Part shown: piece by piece, positions 22,312-29,993 of the stretch | Numbering within the stretch: position 1 is the stretch's first letter | Layout of the letters: every line of letters starts with the position of its first letter | NCBI GenBank assembly: GCA_964448445.1 | Contig: CAYVAU010000004.1 | Span: 1 to 43,928, forward strand | Reading direction: 5' to 3' | Source: B73-G16 sp964448445 | GTDB lineage: Bacteria; Desulfobacterota; B13-G15 | DNA length: 43,928 nucleotides | Program-made: the position numbers and the translations under genes | Notes under the pieces: model-generated | Databases searched by the model: none | What the model saw: the letters and a program-made list of their open reading frames with translations, nothing else | Told to the model about the DNA's origin: nothing

Positions 22312-22769
22312 GGACCTGAGAAGAGGAGGCCAAGGAGTTCCCTTTCCTTTCGCTGCATCCTCAGGGCTTCTCCCGCATCCCTTTCATGATCGTAGCCCAG
22401 GAGGTGGAGTATGCCGTGGATGAGCAACAGGGCGATATATTCCTCTGTCCCGATTCCCGCCTCTTGGGCTTCCCTTCTGGCGGTCTCGGTGGAGATAACC
22501 ACATCGCCCAAGATCCCAGGGGCAGGGCCATCCATCGGGAAGGCCATCACATTGGTGGGCCTGTCGCGCCCCAGATATTTGAGGTTTAACGCATGGATCT
22601 CATCGTCATCGACCAGCAGCACGCTGAGTTCCCCCCTTTTTATGCCCAGTTGCTCCAGGACCTTCTTTGCCCAACTGCGGACATCCTTAATCCTTACCCG
22701 TCTTTTCCTCTCCCTCGACTGTACGATTACCCTCAATCCCCTCCCCCTGTTTGCTTTCGGCGCGTTCAT
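22308..22769 (-). CDS. ybeY: endoribonuclease YbeY
   Basis: YbeY is a zinc-dependent RNase for 16S rRNA 3'-end maturation and ribosome quality control. The metal motif HGILHLLGYDH (HX3HX5H) is intact, and TNVMAFPMD and DDDEIHALN are typical. As given from ATG 22769 (153 residues), it overlaps phoH by 83 bp; a TTG at 22736 after AGGGGGAGGGG would shorten the overlap to 50 bp and give a more usual N-terminus (RVIVQSRERKRRVRI). Neighbour phoH is its usual partner. Confidence 0.94.
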   Translation of the reverse strand: MNAPKANRGRGLRVIVQSRERKRRVRIKDVRSWAKKVLEQLGIKRGELSVLLVDDDEIHALNLKYLGRDRPTNVMAFPMDGPAPGILGDVVISTETARREAQEAGIGTEEYIALLLIHGILHLLGYDHERDAGEALRMQRKERELLGLLFSGP

Positions 22770-23697
22770 AGGCCCTGATGATCTCCTGCACTATGGGATG
22801 GCGAACCACATCCCTTTCGGTGAAGTAAACAAAACTGATTCCCTCTATCCCCTTGAGGATGTGTTGGATCTCTATCAGTCCCGAAGGGATCCCCTCGGGC
22901 AGGTCCACCTGGGTGATGTCCCCGGTTATGACCATCTTGGACCCAAATCCCATCCTGGTGAGGAACATCTTCATCTGTTCCGGTTTGGTATTTTGGGCTT
23001 CATCCAGGATTATGAAGGCGTCAGAGAGGGTCCTCCCCCTCATGAAGGCCAGGGGCGCCACCTCCACCACTCCTCGTTCTATTAGCCTTGCGGCGTGATC
23101 CAAATCCAGCATGTCATAAAGGGCATCATAAAGGGGGCGTAGATAGGGGTTCACCTTCTCCTGGATGTCACCAGGGAGAAAGCCGAGCTTCTCTCCCGCC
23201 TCCACGGCGGGCCTCGTGAGGATGATCCGGCTCACCTCCTTTCGGGTCAGGTAATCGAGGGCCATGGCCATGGCAAGGTAGGTCTTTCCGGTTCCCGCTG
23301 GACCTATGCCGATGACCACCGGATTGTGCCTTATGGCCTCTATGTAAAGTTTCTGCGTAGGGGTCTTTGGCGTTATGACCTTCTTTTTGGCCACAAAGAC
23401 CGTGTCCAGGAAGATCTCCTCTATACTGTAGGCCCCATCTCCCTGCATGATCCTTATGGCGTACTCCACATCGGTACTCAGGAGAAAATAGCCCTTGCAG
23501 AGGAGCGTGTATAACTGTTCCAGGGTCCGCTTGGCTATCTCGCGGTTGTCTCCCTCTATATGGACTTGCGAACCCTTGGCATGGATCCGCACATTCAGGT
23601 GGCGTTCTATGATCTTTAAGTGCTCATTCCTCGGGCCAAAGAGCATCCTGACCCTTTCCCCTTCGGGAAAGCTCAATGTGGTCATCTCAACCTTCAT
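22687..23697 (-). CDS. phoH: PhoH family ATPase
   Basis: The 336-residue protein has an N-terminal KH-like RNA-binding part (NVRIHAKGSQVHIEGD) and the PhoH P-loop domain: Walker A GPAGTGKT (132-139), LTRPAVEAGEKLGFLPGD, Walker B FIILDEAQNTKPEQ and the GDITQVDLP motif. PhoH is linked to RNA metabolism and works next to YbeY in most genomes. It overlaps the sirtuin gene by 11 bp upstream and ybeY downstream. The C-terminal tail is charged and variable. Confidence 0.95.
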   Translation of the reverse strand: MKVEMTTLSFPEGERVRMLFGPRNEHLKIIERHLNVRIHAKGSQVHIEGDNREIAKRTLEQLYTLLCKGYFLLSTDVEYAIRIMQGDGAYSIEEIFLDTVFVAKKKVITPKTPTQKLYIEAIRHNPVVIGIGPAGTGKTYLAMAMALDYLTRKEVSRIILTRPAVEAGEKLGFLPGDIQEKVNPYLRPLYDALYDMLDLDHAARLIERGVVEVAPLAFMRGRTLSDAFIILDEAQNTKPEQMKMFLTRMGFGSKMVITGDITQVDLPEGIPSGLIEIQHILKGIEGISFVYFTERDVVRHPIVQEIIRAYERAESKQGEGIEGNRTVEGEEKTGKD

Positions 23698-24445
23698 CCC
23701 TCAGTCTCTTTACCTCCTCCACGATCTTGGGAAGGATTTCACCCGCCTTCCCCTGTATAAGATAATCGGAAAGGGTACCGGTGAGTACCGTGGGTTCCTT
23801 GTTGACCTCCACAATTATGGCCCCACTGCCCTTCGCTACCCTGGGGAGATCCGCTGCAGGATAAACCACCGCCGAGGTCCCGATGACCAGCATAAGGTCA
23901 CATCTTCTGGCCTCCTCAAGGGCCCTGAGCTGGGCCTCCCAGGGAATGGGTTCCCCGAAAAAGACCACATCGGGCTTCATGATACTTCGGCACTTCTCAC
24001 AGCGGGGAGGGATCTCCTCGGGACGAAGGCCCCGGGCAGGCCTCCTCCAGCCACAGTTCAAACAGACCAGCCAGTCGTGATTCCCGTGGTACTCGATCAC
24101 CACTCTGCTTCCCGCCCGCTGATGGAGGCCATCGACGTTTTGGGTGATTACCGCCTTCAATAACCCCATCTCCTCCAGTTCCGCAAGGGCCAGGTGGGCG
24201 GGGTTGGGGTTGGCTTGGGAGGTCAGTTGAAGCATTTCCTTAAGCATCTCCCATACCTTCTCCGGATTCCGCCTGAAGGAATCTATGTGGGCATATTCCA
24301 TGGGATCAAAACGCGACCACAAACCCCCAGGACTCCTGAAATCCGGAATTCCACTCTCCACCGAAATGCCCGCCCCTGTAAGCGCCACGGCCCATCGAGC
24401 CTTCAATATGTCCTCTGCAGCCCTTCGGATCACTCCCCAGTCCAT
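23687..24445 (-). CDS. cobB: Sir2-family NAD-dependent protein deacylase
   Basis: The 252-residue sirtuin has the NAD site TGAGISVESGIPDFRSPGG, TQNVDGLH, the catalytic His in EYHGN, a four-Cys zinc site (CLNC ... CEKC), VVFFGEPIP, and GTSAVVYPA. It removes acyl groups from lysines of cytosolic proteins, using NAD+. The start lies within the end of the ArnT-like gene (16-bp overlap), and its end overlaps phoH. It is therefore part of the long overlapping chain, though function gives no reason for that. Confidence 0.95.
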   Translation of the reverse strand: MDWGVIRRAAEDILKARWAVALTGAGISVESGIPDFRSPGGLWSRFDPMEYAHIDSFRRNPEKVWEMLKEMLQLTSQANPNPAHLALAELEEMGLLKAVITQNVDGLHQRAGSRVVIEYHGNHDWLVCLNCGWRRPARGLRPEEIPPRCEKCRSIMKPDVVFFGEPIPWEAQLRALEEARRCDLMLVIGTSAVVYPAADLPRVAKGSGAIIVEVNKEPTVLTGTLSDYLIQGKAGEILPKIVEEVKRLRDEG

Positions 24446-26016
24446 CCATAACCCTCCTTAACAATTTTACAGCCATCCTTGACCACAAAACAGTACGCCT
24501 TCCTCCCCCCCAACCCCTCCCTACACACTAACCTGCCTTCAGGCAAGGCACTCATCAAGGACCTCTTCCCACCCAAGATTAAATCACACTCCCTTAACGC
24601 CAAATCAATGGAATTGTAGACAGGAACAGCATTCCTGATGTCCAAATAAAAGTACACATTCGCAACAAGTCCTTTATATACACACAAACGAGGTTCCTTA
24701 GTCTCCATGCTATTCAGACATTCCTTCGCCAAAAGGGCAATCTCTTTTTGAGAACGAGTAGAAAGATACGGCTGCAAGAAGCAGAAAAAAAGCACCTCCA
24801 TTAACGCCACATAAAGGGCCATCTTGAAGAATCCAAGCCTGTCTTTCATAAAAAACAAAATCCCTCCGATAATGACGACAATTAAATTTGCAATTATAAC
24901 TACGTGAGGAACAGAATAATATGAGGATAGATAAAACCAAATAAATAAAGGACTGATGGAAAGCCCTACAAAAAGAAGTATCGACAGGAACTTGCAAAGT
25001 TTTTTGAGAATTTCATTCCAGTTATTTTCCAGATAGGCAGCAATGAGGAGAGTGCTGTAAGGCAATATGGGAAGAATATAATAAGACCTCCTCGCTTTTG
25101 CGAGGGCAAAGGTGCAAAAGATTACGATGTTTGCAATCAGCAAAAACCTGACCTTACCATCCAGGGTGCCAAAATTTTTTATTCCCCACCACAAACTTAG
25201 CGGCAAAAAGATGCACCATGGAGCAAGCCATGCCGGCCAATAATAAAAATAGATGTAAAAAGGCCGCACATTGTCATACGGTCGTATCGCCTGCTGCAAA
25301 TTCTCTCTGATAAGGATGGAGAATGGAAGGCTGCTTTTGAGTTCTATAGCCGTTCCTACAAAGGGTAAAATATATATTGCAAGAGCAATCACAAAAGCCA
25401 GCAGATTCTTGCGATTAAAATGGTAAAATCGCTTATTGATCACGATATCAAAAAGTACTGGGAATATTCCTGTTGCAAATGCTGTGTGACCCTTCGATAA
25501 TCCTCCCCATGCCAAGCCCAACCAGAATAAAAGATAGCGAAGGAAAGATGTGCTTTCTGTGGAAATTAAGTAGACAGTTAGGGAAATTATGATTCCAAAC
25601 AGTTGAAAAATTTCTGATTGTGAGAGTCTCGCGAAAGATATAAATCCCCAAGAGGTTAGGAATATGAAGGAGGAAAATAAATCAAAAGGCTTTGTGAACA
25701 ATTTCCTTGAAACAAGGAAGATGGACAAAAAACTGAGAAAGGCCAGTATTGCTCCAGGAATCCTCGCAAATAGCTCGTTAAATGTGCCCATCTTTTCGGA
25801 TATTTTTATAAGCCAGAAGGGGAGAAGGGGCTTCGTTATATGGGGATGGAAGTTTATGGTGGGGACGAACCAGCTATCCCTCAAGATCATTTCCCTTGCC
25901 CCTTCTGCCCATCTGCCTTCGACCCCGAAAAGGGGTCGGGTTCCCAGGTTCAGGAAGAGGAGGACGAGGGCGATGCAGATGAGGCAGTATGTCCAGAAGG
26001 GATTCCTTTCTGTCAT
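24430..26016 (-). CDS. ArnT-like GT-C glycosyltransferase B (low-GC mosaic)
   Basis: A 528-residue membrane protein with about 11-12 hydrophobic helices and the first periplasmic-loop motif GVEGRWAEGAREM, the local form of the DEPRYAE-type motif of ArnT/PMT (GT83) transferases, plus KPLLPFWLI. Such enzymes take a sugar from a polyprenyl phosphate outside the inner membrane and attach it to lipid A or another acceptor. GAGGAGGAAAGG precedes the ATG, which overlaps the flippase stop (ATGA). About 24550-25830 is much poorer in G+C than its neighbours and than its own ends, indicating recombination or transfer. The usual acidic DE is replaced by VE, so activity needs checking. Confidence 0.85.
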   Translation of the reverse strand: MTERNPFWTYCLICIALVLLFLNLGTRPLFGVEGRWAEGAREMILRDSWFVPTINFHPHITKPLLPFWLIKISEKMGTFNELFARIPGAILAFLSFLSIFLVSRKLFTKPFDLFSSFIFLTSWGFISFARLSQSEIFQLFGIIISLTVYLISTESTSFLRYLLFWLGLAWGGLSKGHTAFATGIFPVLFDIVINKRFYHFNRKNLLAFVIALAIYILPFVGTAIELKSSLPFSILIRENLQQAIRPYDNVRPFYIYFYYWPAWLAPWCIFLPLSLWWGIKNFGTLDGKVRFLLIANIVIFCTFALAKARRSYYILPILPYSTLLIAAYLENNWNEILKKLCKFLSILLFVGLSISPLFIWFYLSSYYSVPHVVIIANLIVVIIGGILFFMKDRLGFFKMALYVALMEVLFFCFLQPYLSTRSQKEIALLAKECLNSMETKEPRLCVYKGLVANVYFYLDIRNAVPVYNSIDLALRECDLILGGKRSLMSALPEGRLVCREGLGGRKAYCFVVKDGCKIVKEGYGWTGE

Positions 26017-26945
26017 CCTTTCCTCCTCAAAACCACGGGGTAATCGCTCAGGAAGTAGACTATTGCTCCCATGAGGCCTGAGATGAGGACGACGGCCAGC
26101 ACTAAGAGGCCGCAGGCAAAGCCCCTTGTCGCTTCTATTCCCAAAAGTTTGAACATGAACACGTACCCTCCTTCCCTGAGTCCGAGGCCGCTTATGCTCA
26201 GGGGAAGGGCGCTGATTATGTCCACAACGGGGACCACGAAGAAATATGCAGTCAGGGGGACCTCGATGTCCAAAGCCGCACCCAGAAGGGCGACCGTGAG
26301 GATGTTGATGGTGTGAAAGCAAAAGGAAAGCCCCAGGACCCACAGGCTCCTCTTTGGTCTTTCCCAATAGATGGTGAAGTCCTCCAGTTTCACCTTCCTT
26401 GCCAGTTTCCCGAGCCAGGGAAAGGCCTTGACCAGGCCGGGGAGGGTCAAAAGGAGGATCCATCCGAGGATCAATCCCCCTAACACCGAGGTCCTCAAAC
26501 TCAAGGGGAGGGAATCCCTGAAGAAGAGGGTTACCGAAAGGGCACAGAAGCTCAGGAGGGCTACCCCTCCTGTATAGCGTTCGGCGAGGATGCTGTAAGC
26601 GGACCTCATCCGGCTCTTCTCGGTACCCGCAAGCAGTGCCGCACGATAGACATCCCCTCCTATGGACCCGGGCATGAACAGGTTGAAGAACATCCCGATG
26701 AAGTAAAAGGCCACAAAGTCCTTAAAGGGCCTGTGGAAACCCAGGGGTTCCGCCAGCAGGCGCCATTTATAAGCCGAGAGCACTTGTCCCCCAAGGTATA
26801 TTCCCAGGGCCAGGAGGAAAAAAGGGGGCCTTGCTTCCTTCAGCGACAAAAGGACGCCCTCCCTCGGCACCTTGAGGATGATAACGACCAGGATGATCGC
26901 CCCGAAGGAGAGCTTGAGGAGGGTTTTCGCGAACCGGGACCTCAC
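26013..26945 (-). CDS. UPF0104/LPG-synthase-TM-like flippase-type membrane protein
   Basis: The 310-residue protein has eight or so helices and the family motifs LSAYKWRLL, NLFMPGSIGGDVYRA, LAERYTGG and SGLGLREGGYVFM (TIGR00374, lysylphosphatidylglycerol synthetase TM region without the synthetase domain). Relatives are proposed to move lipids or lipid-linked sugars across the membrane. It stands between the oxidoreductase and ArnT-like B, overlapping each by 4 bp, and would fit the flipping step done by ArnE/ArnF elsewhere. That role is inferred from context. Start is a GTG at 26945. Confidence 0.85.
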   Translation of the reverse strand: MRSRFAKTLLKLSFGAIILVVIILKVPREGVLLSLKEARPPFFLLALGIYLGGQVLSAYKWRLLAEPLGFHRPFKDFVAFYFIGMFFNLFMPGSIGGDVYRAALLAGTEKSRMRSAYSILAERYTGGVALLSFCALSVTLFFRDSLPLSLRTSVLGGLILGWILLLTLPGLVKAFPWLGKLARKVKLEDFTIYWERPKRSLWVLGLSFCFHTINILTVALLGAALDIEVPLTAYFFVVPVVDIISALPLSISGLGLREGGYVFMFKLLGIEATRGFACGLLVLAVVLISGLMGAIVYFLSDYPVVLRRKG

Positions 26946-27955
26946 ACCTTTACCCTGACGCCCCCTTCTTTCAGCGAGCGATGACCCGCATCAAGGACCC
27001 TTAACGTCTCAAGGGAGTATTTGCCCAGGGAAGGGGCTTCGAAGCCTTCCTTTATAGCCCTGAGGAAGGCCTCTAAGGAGGCGTAAAGGGGCTCAGTGGG
27101 GCCGAAATCGGTCCAGACCCTCTCCTCGGTCGCTTGGGCGGGTATGAGATTGGGGGAGGGGATCCCCCAGATGATGTCCTCGGGCTTTGAACCGAACTGG
27201 TACCTATAAAGGACGACCCTCCTCTTTTTGAACCTCCCCTCGTAAAAGATGGCCCCCCTTTCACCCACAACGGTGAGGCTTGCGGTGCTGTGGGGATGGC
27301 ACCAGCTCAGGTGTACAAAGCACGTAATACCCCCTTCTAGCTCCAGTATGCCCATCGCCACATCCTCCAGGCCGTCCTGGATGAAGGCGTTCCCCTTGAC
27401 TGTTATCGAGGTGACCCTCCTTGGGAGGAGGAACCTGATGATGGAAAGGTCATGGGGAGCTGAGTTCCACCATACATTGGATTCACATCTTATCCTTCCC
27501 ATTCCGAGCCTCTCAGACAGGACATGCCTCACAGGACCTATAGCCCCCCCTTGCAGGAGTTCCCTCACCAGTTGAAGGGCCGGATCGTAAAGGAAAGTCT
27601 CATCGACAAACAACACCTTGCCCTGTTTCTCCGATAACATGAGGAGCTCTTCCCCCTGGGCGTAGTCCATGGCCAGGGGCTTCTCCACGAAGACGTGTTT
27701 GCCCGCCAGAAGGGCCTTCTTCGCAGGGAGATAATGGAGGGAAGGGGGGGTCACGATCAGCACGGCATCGATATCCGAAGTCCCAAGGACCGCATCTGGC
27801 TCGCCTGTCACCTCGAGCCCAAAATCCCTCGCGATCTCTTCCCTCGTCCCCTTGTGGGGATCACAGACCAGGACCACCTCCACATCGGACATCTTCAAGA
27901 GATTCCTTATGATGTTCTTACCCCAATACCCACCGCCCAAAATGCCAAACCTCAT
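26942..27955 (-). CDS. Gfo/Idh/MocA-family sugar oxidoreductase
   Basis: The 337-residue protein has an N-terminal Rossmann fold (FGILGGGYWGKNIIRNL), VTPPSLHY and the signature HVFVEKPLA with the conserved Lys, then the C-terminal alpha/beta domain. Paired with a DegT aminotransferase, such enzymes (WbpB, WlbA, GnnA) oxidise a UDP-sugar at C3 so that an amine can be added. Here both genes are in the same overlapping run with a GT2 gene between them. The exact sugar is unknown. The ATG at 27955 overlaps the GT2 stop by one base. Confidence 0.88.
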   Translation of the reverse strand: MRFGILGGGYWGKNIIRNLLKMSDVEVVLVCDPHKGTREEIARDFGLEVTGEPDAVLGTSDIDAVLIVTPPSLHYLPAKKALLAGKHVFVEKPLAMDYAQGEELLMLSEKQGKVLFVDETFLYDPALQLVRELLQGGAIGPVRHVLSERLGMGRIRCESNVWWNSAPHDLSIIRFLLPRRVTSITVKGNAFIQDGLEDVAMGILELEGGITCFVHLSWCHPHSTASLTVVGERGAIFYEGRFKKRRVVLYRYQFGSKPEDIIWGIPSPNLIPAQATEERVWTDFGPTEPLYASLEAFLRAIKEGFEAPSLGKYSLETLRVLDAGHRSLKEGGVRVKV

Positions 27956-28890
27956 CACCGCTTACCCTCCTCAATCTCCGGATAAGGAGCTCTTATTTCC
28001 CTCACCCTGTAGGCCCCTTGCTGTTGAACCCTGAGAAAACGCTTTAAGTTCTTCAGGACCATGTGGGACATGGTAAGGGATAAACTGGAGAGGATGAGGA
28101 AGGGGAGGGCTGTAGAGGGATTGAGGATGCTAAGGATTCCCAGGGTTATGGTTGAAAGGATCAGGCCCTTTTTTATCCTGTGAAGCCTCCCTTCCCAGAG
28201 GGTGGGGTTTGAGAGGACGAATTTTATGGTCGACAATTCCCTGAGTACCTCGAAGGTCCTCGAGAGGCCGTAATGGCTTTTCCCCGCCTGCCGTCTGCGG
28301 TCCCTTACGGGTACTTCTGTCACCTCCGGGCCTCTGACGCCAAAAAGTGCCGGAAGGAACCTATGGAAGCCGTGGGGGATTTGGAAACCCCTTACCAATT
28401 CGGCCCTGTATCCCTTGAGGCCGCAGCCGGTATCGTGGATCCGACACCCGGTGACCTTCGAGATCAGCCAGTTGGCGACCTTGGATGGCAGGACGCGCCG
28501 AAGGAACGGTTCCTCCCGTTCCCTTCGCCATCCGCTGACGGCCTTGTATCCCTCTTTGAGCTTCTCAAGGATCTTCGGGATATCCCGCGGATCGTTCTGG
28601 CCATCGCCGTCCATGGTTACGATCCACCTGCCCCTTGAAAAGCGGTAACCGGCCGAAAGGGCTGCTGCCTCCCCGAAGTTGCCATCGAGATCGACCACCA
28701 CTACGTGAGGATCGTGATCCTGTATCTCCCTGAGGATCTCGCCGGTTCCGTCAGTGCTTCCGTCATTCACAAAGACTATCTCGTAAGGAAGACCAATTCC
28801 ATCCAAGACCTCCTTGAGCTCTTGATAGAGCTTGGGGAGATTGCCCTCTTCGTTGTGAAGCGGTATGGCTATGGAGACCTCCGGTTTCAT
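27955..28890 (-). CDS. polyprenyl-phosphate glycosyltransferase (GT2, ArnC/DPM type)
   Basis: The 311-residue protein has the GT2 catalytic domain (VSIAIPLHNEEGNL, VNDGSTDGT, TMDGDGQNDP, GWRREREEP) and the ArnC/GtrB-type VTGCRIHDTGCGLKGYR segment, followed by two C-terminal membrane helices (about 255-290). This class moves a sugar from a nucleotide carrier to undecaprenyl phosphate on the cytosolic face. Genes for aminotransferase and oxidoreductase flank it, so an amino-sugar is the likely cargo. It overlaps DegT by 4 bp. Confidence 0.92.
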   Translation of the reverse strand: MKPEVSIAIPLHNEEGNLPKLYQELKEVLDGIGLPYEIVFVNDGSTDGTGEILREIQDHDPHVVVVDLDGNFGEAAALSAGYRFSRGRWIVTMDGDGQNDPRDIPKILEKLKEGYKAVSGWRREREEPFLRRVLPSKVANWLISKVTGCRIHDTGCGLKGYRAELVRGFQIPHGFHRFLPALFGVRGPEVTEVPVRDRRRQAGKSHYGLSRTFEVLRELSTIKFVLSNPTLWEGRLHRIKKGLILSTITLGILSILNPSTALPFLILSSLSLTMSHMVLKNLKRFLRVQQQGAYRVREIRAPYPEIEEGKR

Positions 28891-29993
28891 CCCTTGAAGA
28901 ATTCGGTGACCTTCTCGATAACGTATTGAACTTCTTCGTCTGTAAGCTCTGGATAAAGGGGGAGGGAGAGGACCTCAGAACATATCCTTTCGGCTACAGG
29001 AAGGTGGTATTTCCCGTATCCTTCCCTGAGCCACGCATCCTGCATGTGCAGGGGCAGGGGATATTGGATGCCGGTCTCAACACCCCGTTCCTTTAAGAAG
29101 GCCCTCAATTCTTCCCTCCTGTCGGTCCGGACCACATAGCGGTGATAAACGCTTTTGCGGTCGGGAAACTCGGGGGGTGGTATAAGGCCGTCCAGGTCCC
29201 TGAAGGCTTCCGTGTAAAGGGCGGCGATCTCCTGGCGCCTCCGGTTGTCCGAATCCAGCAGTCTCAGCCTGATCCTGAGGACAGCTGCCTGGATCTCGTC
29301 CAGGCGGCTGTTGAAGCCGTAAAAGAGGTGTTGATTTTTCTTTGCCTGGCCGTGGACCCTCAGCAGATCCAGCCTACGGGCGATCTCGGGGTCACCGGTC
29401 GTGCAGAATCCCGCATCACCAAAGGCCCCCAGGTTTTTGACCACCCCGCAGCTGAAGCAGCCCACATCCCCGAAGCTTCCCACCTTCCTGCCCTTGTATT
29501 CGGCACCATGTGCATGGGAACAGTCCTCGATGAGTTTGATCCCATGGCGCTGCCGCAGTTCCAGGAGGGGATCTAGGTCTGCGGGATGCCCATACATATG
29601 GACCACTATAACGGCCTTGGTTTTGGAGCTTATGGCTCTATGGACCTGTTCGGGGTCAGGACCAAAGTCATCCTCGCTGGCGTCCACCAGGATCGGCCTT
29701 GCACCGACCCACTTTATCGCCTCAACAGCTGCCATGAAGGCGTTTGCATGGAGGATCACCTCATCCCCCTGACCTATCCCGGCTGCCACAAGCCCCAAAA
29801 GCAGGGCGTCGCTGCCCGATGCCACCCCAAAGGCATAGCGGGTACCTATGTAGGAGGCTATTTCCTCTTCAAAGGCCTTGAGGTTCCGTCCCCCCAGGAG
29901 CCTCATTTCCTCAAGGATTCCCTCCCATTCCCGGAGGACCTCACCTCTTATCCTCTTGCTGGTCCTCTTCAGGTCCAGAAGGGGTATCTGCAC
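28887..29993 (-). CDS. DegT/DnrJ/EryC1/StrS-type sugar aminotransferase
   Basis: A PLP enzyme of 368 residues that moves an amino group from glutamate to a keto-sugar. Catalytic Lys186 lies in CGVVKNLGAFGDAG; ASGSDALLLGL (phosphate binding), HMYGHPADLD, LIEDCSHAHGA and NSRLDEIQAAVLR are all typical. Fold and motifs match ArnB, WbpE and GnnB. Start is a GTG at 29993, fixed by the IPLLDLKR N-terminus; it lies 53 bp inside the upstream transferase gene. Its sugar is probably the product of the Gfo/Idh oxidoreductase two genes on. Confidence 0.92.
   Translation of the reverse strand: MQIPLLDLKRTSKRIRGEVLREWEGILEEMRLLGGRNLKAFEEEIASYIGTRYAFGVASGSDALLLGLVAAGIGQGDEVILHANAFMAAVEAIKWVGARPILVDASEDDFGPDPEQVHRAISSKTKAVIVVHMYGHPADLDPLLELRQRHGIKLIEDCSHAHGAEYKGRKVGSFGDVGCFSCGVVKNLGAFGDAGFCTTGDPEIARRLDLLRVHGQAKKNQHLFYGFNSRLDEIQAAVLRIRLRLLDSDNRRRQEIAALYTEAFRDLDGLIPPPEFPDRKSVYHRYVVRTDRREELRAFLKERGVETGIQYPLPLHMQDAWLREGYGKYHLPVAERICSEVLSLPLYPELTDEEVQYVIEKVTEFFKG

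Noticed and set aside
26017..26463. N-terminal extension of the ArnT-like B frame into the flippase gene
   Set aside because: The extension is Pro/Arg/His-rich shadow sequence. The ATG at 26016 has a strong Shine-Dalgarno and gives the normal membrane N-terminus.
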